DNA of 64,000 bases from Maribacter vaceletii (GTDB taxonomy: Bacteria > Bacteroidota > Bacteroidia > Flavobacteriales > Flavobacteriaceae), in NCBI RefSeq assembly GCF_003634105.1, contig NZ_RBIQ01000010.1, positions 1 through 64,000 on the forward strand, read 5' to 3'. The translations under genes were made by a program, and so were the position numbers. A model generated the notes under the pieces. It made no database searches, was not told where the DNA came from, and was given only the letters and a program-made list of their open reading frames with translations. Positions 59,772 through 64,000 of the stretch are shown here, in pieces. The first letter of the stretch is position 1; the number at the start of each line of letters is the position of its first letter.

Positions 59772-60905
59772 TTATTTAATATCTTTTACAGTTCTAAATC
59801 CTAAGTGTTCTAAAGAGGAATCTGGACTAGATCCCATTCTTGAAGAAACCCTATAGCTTGCGCAGTAAGAATCGCTACATAAAAAAGAACCACCTTTCAT
59901 TACTTTTTCTTTTGCGTATGGATTGTTTTCTGTAAAGGGGTTACTTGCTCCTGTTGGGTTATACGTTACTTGATTTAATGCTCCCTGCTCTTTATAGTAA
60001 TTTGTGTTATACCAATCTGTTGTCCATTCCCAAACATTACCAGCCATATCAAAAAGACCATTACTATTAGCAGGATAACTTTTTACTGGTGCTCTTCTTT
60101 CATAACCATCCATTTTTGTATTAACAACTGGAAACTCTCCTTCCCAAGTATTTGCTCTTTTATTTAAATCTGCAACATCATCTCCCCAGAAGTATATAGC
60201 CTCTAAATTTTCTCCTCTAGCCGCTAACTCCCACTCTGCTTCGGTTGGTAATCGGCTTCCATCCCAATTACAATAGGCAACGGCATCTTCATAGGAAACT
60301 TGTACAACAGGGTAATTACCTTTCCCTTTTATAGAACTCCCTGGGCCATTAGGATGTTTCCAACTAGCTCCAATTGTCCATCTCCACCATTGCGAAAAAT
60401 CATATAAATTAGGTAGTGAACTTTTTGCTCTTTTAAATGTTAAAGAGCCTGGCTGTAAAATAGAATCATGAGGTTTTTGTGTGCCTTCTGGAAGTTGTTT
60501 TTTCATGTCTTCCCAATCTATTTCTCTTTCTGCAACAGTAATGTAACCTGTTTCTTTTACAAATTTTGCAAACTGGTCATTTGTAACTTCTGTTGTAGAC
60601 ATAAAAAAACCATCTACAGCAACTTTATGCGCAGGTTTTTCATGTTTCATAGCTATTTTATCTTGCGGTACTGCTCCTTGTAAAAATTCTGCTCCGCTAA
60701 TCCAAACCATTCCTTCTGGTATAGAAGTTCCTTTTGGCATTTTTGTTCTAATAGAATCTGGTAGCACTACTTTATCTTCTTTTAAAGCTATAATTTCTTC
60801 CTTATTCGTTTTATCTGCTTTTTTAGGGTCTACATTTTTACATTGCACACAGAGCGTTATTACTGCTAGACTTAAAACAACTATCTTCTTGTTAATCATT
60901 TTCAT
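59772..60905 (-). CDS. FGE/SUMF1-family lipoprotein with intact Cys pair
   Basis: A 377-residue lipoprotein (signal VVLSLAVITLCVQC, Cys22) with one FGE-sulfatase domain from about 65: GMVWISGAEFLQGAVPQDKI, HKVAVDGFFMSTTEVTNDQF, RLPTEAEWELAARGENLEAI and the C-terminal MKGGSFLCSDSYCASYRVSS with NLGFR-like LEHLGFR. C343 and C348 stand where human SUMF1 carries its catalytic cysteines, which most bacterial relatives lack. No sulfatase is nearby. Gliding-motility proteins GldJ/GldK belong to the same fold but lack this pair; this could be a real formylglycine-generating enzyme. TAAATTTG (60926-60919, minus) is its likely -7 element. Confidence 0.85.
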   Translation of the reverse strand: MKMINKKIVVLSLAVITLCVQCKNVDPKKADKTNKEEIIALKEDKVVLPDSIRTKMPKGTSIPEGMVWISGAEFLQGAVPQDKIAMKHEKPAHKVAVDGFFMSTTEVTNDQFAKFVKETGYITVAEREIDWEDMKKQLPEGTQKPHDSILQPGSLTFKRAKSSLPNLYDFSQWWRWTIGASWKHPNGPGSSIKGKGNYPVVQVSYEDAVAYCNWDGSRLPTEAEWELAARGENLEAIYFWGDDVADLNKRANTWEGEFPVVNTKMDGYERRAPVKSYPANSNGLFDMAGNVWEWTTDWYNTNYYKEQGALNQVTYNPTGASNPFTENNPYAKEKVMKGGSFLCSDSYCASYRVSSRMGSSPDSSLEHLGFRTVKDIK

Positions 60906-60940
60906 TAAATTATATCTTCAAATTTAATTCTATTATTTTA

Positions 60941-61050
60941 TTTTTTACTCGATAATCGAGATTTATATGCTCCGAGGCTTGCCTCGAAATGAAAATTAGT
61001 TTCCCAAGAAATGCCTCGTAGGCCTGCCCAGATGAGGTTTACTGTTATTA
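60941..61050. repeat. Intergenic repeat TTTTTACTCGATAATC with nested hairpins
   Basis: TTTTTACTCGATAATC (60942-60957) recurs exactly at 63985-64000, the end of the window. Inside are CTCGAT-a-ATCGAG (60948-60960), CGAGGC-tt-GCCTCG (60973-60986) and GCCTCG... near 61013. The block lies between the FGE-like gene and the transaldolase terminator. I recall similar blocks in many flavobacterial genomes. It may be a REP-like or mobile hairpin element. Confidence 0.5.
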
Positions 61051-61091
61051 AACACCAGAGATGTTAAAATTCAGAATTTTTTCTAATCAAA

Positions 61092-61121
61092 AAAGCCTTC
61101 TATCCTAAGATAGAAGGCTTT
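61092..61121 (-). terminator. Terminator of the transketolase-transaldolase operon
   Basis: AAAGCCTTCTATC (61092-61104) and GATAGAAGGCTTT (61109-61121) are perfect 13-bp complements around 4 bases, just beyond the minus-strand stop. Confidence 0.88.
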
Positions 61122-61141
61122 AAAATAAAATTTAACCGGAA

Positions 61142-61795
61142 TTAATTTCCTTTTTTATAATCTTCTAAAAATTTAGCTAATCCACTATCTGTAAGTGGGT
61201 GCTTTAATAATCCTTTTATAGAACTTAAAGGCCCTGTCATAACATCGGAACCAATTTTAGCACAATCTAATACGTGCATTGTATGGCGTACAGATGCTGC
61301 TAATATTTGTGTATCAAAACCATAATTATCATATATAAGACGAATATCTGCAATAAGACCTAAACCATCTGTAGAAATATCATCTAAACGACCAATAAAA
61401 GGAGATACATATGTTGCGCCTGCTTTAGCTGCTAATAATGCTTGTCCTGCAGAGAAAACTAAAGTAACATTAGTTCTTATTCCTTTATCAGAAAAATACT
61501 TACATGCTTTTACACCATCAGCAATCATTGGTAATTTTACAACAATTTGAGGGTTAAGAGCTGCTAAAGCTTCTCCTTCTTTAACCATTCCGTCAAAATC
61601 TGTAGAAATTACCTCAGCACTTACATCACCATCTACTAACTCACATATTTTCTTATAATGTGCCAAAATGTTATCTGCACCGGTAATTCCTTCTTTAGCC
61701 ATTAAAGAAGGGTTTGTAGTAACACCGTCTAAAACACCTAAATCTTGTGCTTCTTTAATATCTGCTAAATTAGCTGTATCTATAAAAAATTTCAT
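61142..61795 (-). CDS. fsa: Fructose-6-phosphate aldolase / small transaldolase
   Basis: A 217-residue TIM-barrel enzyme of the FSA/TalC subfamily: [34 protein letters not shown], the Schiff-base Lys87 in QIVVKLPM and [13 protein letters not shown]. Size and motif fit the short, decameric transaldolases. It is 18 bases from transketolase and transcribed with it, so transfer of dihydroxyacetone units in the pentose phosphate pathway (TalC) is more likely than FSA activity. Confidence 0.93.
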   Translation of the reverse strand: MKFFIDTANLADIKEAQDLGVLDGVTTNPSLMAKEGITGADNILAHYKKICELVDGDVSAEVISTDFDGMVKEGEALAALNPQIVVKLPMIADGVKACKYFSDKGIRTNVTLVFSAGQALLAAKAGATYVSPFIGRLDDISTDGLGLIADIRLIYDNYGFDTQILAASVRHTMHVLDCAKIGSDVMTGPLSSIKGLLKHPLTDSGLAKFLEDYKKGN

Positions 61796-61813
61796 AATTC
61801 TTTTTTTTTCGTA

Positions 61814-63844
61814 TTAATTTAAAAAATTTACTACTTCTTGATATACTTTCTCTCCTGTAAATCCGAATTTATCGTCTAGTACTTTTGCTGGTGCTGAGTA
61901 TCCAAAATGGTCTAAACCAAATACTTTTCCATTAGGTCCTGCTAAACCTTCTAAGTTTACTGGAAGACCCGCAGTAAGACCAAAAATTGGTTTGTTAGCA
62001 GGAATTATACTTTCTTGATATTCCTCATCTTGTTGTCTAAAAATACCTTCTGAAGGAATGGAAGCTATACTAACTTTTAACCCTTCTTTTTCTTCTAATA
62101 AAACAGCCGCTTCTAGTAAAGTTGCAACTTCAGAACCGTTAGCGATTAAAACTACATCTGCATTTGCAGTTTCTTTTACTAAGTACCCTCCTTTTTCGGC
62201 ACCTAAAGCTTCGTTATATCTAGAATTCCCCTGAGGTGTAATATCTTTAATTCCTTGTCTAGAAAGAATTAAACCTGTTGGTGTTTTTGTGTTTTCTATT
62301 GCCATTTTCCAAGCAACACTAGTTTCTTGAGAATCCGCAGGACGTAATGCAACAAAACTTTGTTCGTGGCTATGGTTCTTTAATTTCTCTAATAAACGTA
62401 TTTGAGCTTCTTGCTCTACTGGCTGGTGTGTTGGCCCATCTTCCCCTACTCTAAAAGCATCATGTGTCCAAACAAACTTCACAGGTAATTCTTGAATACA
62501 GCTTAAACGTATTGCTGGTTTCATATAATCCGAGAATACAAAGAATGTTGCAACTACAGGAATAATACCGCCATGTAATGCTATACCATTGGCCATTGTT
62601 GCCATAGTTAACTCAGCAACACCTGCTTGTAAAAATGCTCCTGAAAAATCTCCTTTTTGTAATACAGATGATTTTTTTAAGAATCCGTCTGTTTTATCAC
62701 TATTAGATAAATCTGCAGAAGAAACTATCATGTTTTCTACATTCTCTGCCATATATGCTAACACATTAGAAGATGCTGCTCTTGTTGCAAGACCATCTTT
62801 ATGTGTAATAGATTCAAAATCTAATTTTGGCATTTCTCCAGATAAGAAGAAATCTAATTTTGTAGCAAGAGCCTCATTTTCTTTTCTCCAGTTTGCTATT
62901 ACTTCTTTTTTAGAAGCTGCATCCTTTGTTTTAGATGCAACAATAGTTTTATAATACTCTTGTACATCTCCATAAATATCAAAAGGATTTTCTGGGTCTG
63001 CTTTTAAATTTAAAAGTGTCTTTGTATAATCTGCACCAGTAGCTCCAATTGGCTTTCCGTGTAACTCACAATGTCCTTCATACATGCTACCATCCTCTGT
63101 AACAGAACCTTTACCCATTATAGTTTTACCTATAATTAAAGTTGGTTTTTCTGTTTCTGCATTAGCATCTTTTAATGCTTTTCTTATTTGCTCATGATCA
63201 TGCCCATCTATAGTAACTACTTTCCAACCCCAAGCTTCATATTTCATTGCTGTATCTTCAGAGGTAACCTCATCTGTCATAGAAGATAGTTGCACATCAT
63301 TAGCATCATAAAACATAATAAAGTTATTTAACCCTAAATGTCCTGCTATTCTACCTGCTCCTTGCGAAATTTCTTCTTGTACACCACCATCAGATATAAA
63401 ACCATAAATTTTATGATCCATCCAATTTCCAAAACGTGCTGCCAAAAATTTTGCTGCAACTGCAGCTCCAACTCCCATAGTATGTCCTTGTCCTAATGGT
63501 CCAGATGTATTTTCTATACCTCTTGCTACATCTACTTCAGGGTGTCCTGGAGTTACAGAACCCCATTGTCTAAAATTAGCAACATCTTCTTTCTTATAGT
63601 TTCCTAATAAATAGTATTGTGCATACATTAATGTAGATAAATGCCCAGCATCCATAAAAAAACGGTCTCTAAAAGGCCAAGACATATCGGTAGGGTCATA
63701 ATTAAAAAACTCTGCGTACAAAATGTGCATAAAGTCTGCTCCTCCCATTGGTCCACCTGGGTGACCTGATTGCGCTTTCTCAACCATAGCAATTGCCAAT
63801 GCTCTAATATTGTCTGCCGATAACTGATCTAATTCTTTGTTCAT
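61814..63844 (-). CDS. tkt: Transketolase
   Basis: A 676-residue thiamine-diphosphate enzyme: GHPGGPMGGADFMHILY at the N-terminus, GHLSTLMYAQYYLLG, the TPP motif GDG-like SDGGVQEEISQGAGRI with the ...NFIMFYDAND end, ATRAASSNVLAYMAENV for the second domain and VWTHDAFRVGEDGPTHQPVE with the catalytic Glu/His neighbourhood. Complete length. It interconverts pentose and hexose phosphates with the adjacent transaldolase. An AGAGGAA lies right before the ATG, and TATATTTG (63899-63892, minus) is a -7 element. Confidence 0.96.
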   Translation of the reverse strand: MNKELDQLSADNIRALAIAMVEKAQSGHPGGPMGGADFMHILYAEFFNYDPTDMSWPFRDRFFMDAGHLSTLMYAQYYLLGNYKKEDVANFRQWGSVTPGHPEVDVARGIENTSGPLGQGHTMGVGAAVAAKFLAARFGNWMDHKIYGFISDGGVQEEISQGAGRIAGHLGLNNFIMFYDANDVQLSSMTDEVTSEDTAMKYEAWGWKVVTIDGHDHEQIRKALKDANAETEKPTLIIGKTIMGKGSVTEDGSMYEGHCELHGKPIGATGADYTKTLLNLKADPENPFDIYGDVQEYYKTIVASKTKDAASKKEVIANWRKENEALATKLDFFLSGEMPKLDFESITHKDGLATRAASSNVLAYMAENVENMIVSSADLSNSDKTDGFLKKSSVLQKGDFSGAFLQAGVAELTMATMANGIALHGGIIPVVATFFVFSDYMKPAIRLSCIQELPVKFVWTHDAFRVGEDGPTHQPVEQEAQIRLLEKLKNHSHEQSFVALRPADSQETSVAWKMAIENTKTPTGLILSRQGIKDITPQGNSRYNEALGAEKGGYLVKETANADVVLIANGSEVATLLEAAVLLEEKEGLKVSIASIPSEGIFRQQDEEYQESIIPANKPIFGLTAGLPVNLEGLAGPNGKVFGLDHFGYSAPAKVLDDKFGFTGEKVYQEVVNFLN

Positions 63845-63891
63845 TTCCTCTTTTAAGATTAATTTTTATAGATACTAAATACTAATTTCCG

Positions 63892-63899
63892 CAAATATA
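63892..63899 (-). promoter_or_regulatory. -7 element of the tkt-fsa operon
   Basis: Read on the minus strand, TATATTTG fits TAnnTTTG and lies 47 bases before the tkt ATG. No clear -33 TTTG is seen. Confidence 0.45.
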
Positions 63900-63984
63900 C
63901 CTGATTTGAAGTTCTTTAAAAATAAAAATAAGCACGGAATTAACTTAATTAACGAAAATTATAGATTGTAATTAAAAACCTAAC

Positions 63985-64000
63985 TTTTTACTCGATAATC
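63985..64000. repeat. Second copy of TTTTTACTCGATAATC, cut by the window end
   Basis: These 16 bases equal 60942-60957 exactly. The copy starts here and its remainder lies outside the window. Confidence 0.5.

Noticed and set aside
62589-62954. 121-codon plus-strand frame within transketolase
   Set aside because: Transketolase motifs are intact on the minus strand; the frame is its shadow.
1-64000. CRISPR arrays, tRNA, rRNA and prophage genes
   Set aside because: No regularly spaced repeats, cloverleaf-like tRNA sequence, rRNA-like segment, integrase or phage structural gene was seen on either strand.

Overview
The window reads as a chromosome segment of a marine-type Flavobacteriia (phylum Bacteroidota, family Flavobacteriaceae). 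The evidence is very A+T-rich DNA, Bacteroidota-style promoter elements (TAnnTTTG), few Shine-Dalgarno sites, many lipoproteins with short Leu/Ile/Ser signal peptides, TonB-dependent receptors with CarboxypepD_reg-like N-terminal domains, and lineage-typical families (2TM-domain proteins, DUF4249, DUF6660, head-GIN, PspC with PadR, LETM1-related protein). No tRNA, rRNA, CRISPR array or prophage was seen.

Layout. 1-305: accessory junction with a palindromic attC-like element and the left end of a broken IS3-type element. 306-5521: stress and regulatory genes (Crp-like regulator, ECF41 sigma factor with an azoreductase-cupin operon, AraC regulator, VOC protein, methyltransferase). 5706-9754: one operon of MarC, a 2H phosphoesterase and the molybdate importer (modA, di-Mop protein, modB, modC). 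9756-14119: MeaB GTPase, a DUF1080 protein and a large B12-binding radical SAM protein. 14279-18840: a probably acquired metal cassette (DUF6660, TonB receptor, Fur-family regulator, ICMT-like methyltransferase), then a structured repeat and a GNAT acetyltransferase. 18942-27374: a multidomain ThuA/sugar-dehydrogenase/cytochrome lipoprotein, a YdeI-like protein, a YceI-like lipoprotein, an RND/MMPL exporter and a LETM1-related protein. 27616-32870 (minus strand): a signalling operon of DUF2141 protein, TPR protein, histidine kinase fused to a 2TM domain, six more 2TM proteins and a LytTR response regulator. 32991-39922: epimerase, Lrp regulator, metE, COG2509 flavoprotein, RhlE-type helicase. 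40115-45546: two convergent TonB receptors, one paired with DUF4249. 45721-47258: dps and oxyR, divergent. 47326-52836: small conserved protein, PBP4-type carboxypeptidase, NudK-type Nudix hydrolase, DUF6786, AIM24, DUF4442, DUF4870. 52971-55912: PadR/PspC/head-GIN envelope-stress group. 56016-63844: dipeptide epimerase with a PLP enzyme, trxB, an FGE-like lipoprotein, and transaldolase with transketolase.

Genes that work together. The ECF41 sigma factor has a promoter that is repeated with identical spacing in front of azoR-cupin, which gives a self-contained regulon. The metal cassette carries an 18-bp near-identical motif in front of both DUF6660 and the ICMT gene, a likely operator for the cassette's own Fur-family regulator. 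The dps/oxyR spacer contains a perfect 13-bp inverted repeat that looks like paired divergent promoters. The 2TM operon combines a histidine kinase and a LytTR regulator with seven membrane modules that share one C-terminal motif. It is the best candidate here for an undescribed system. All functions are inferred from reading the sequence; no database search was run.
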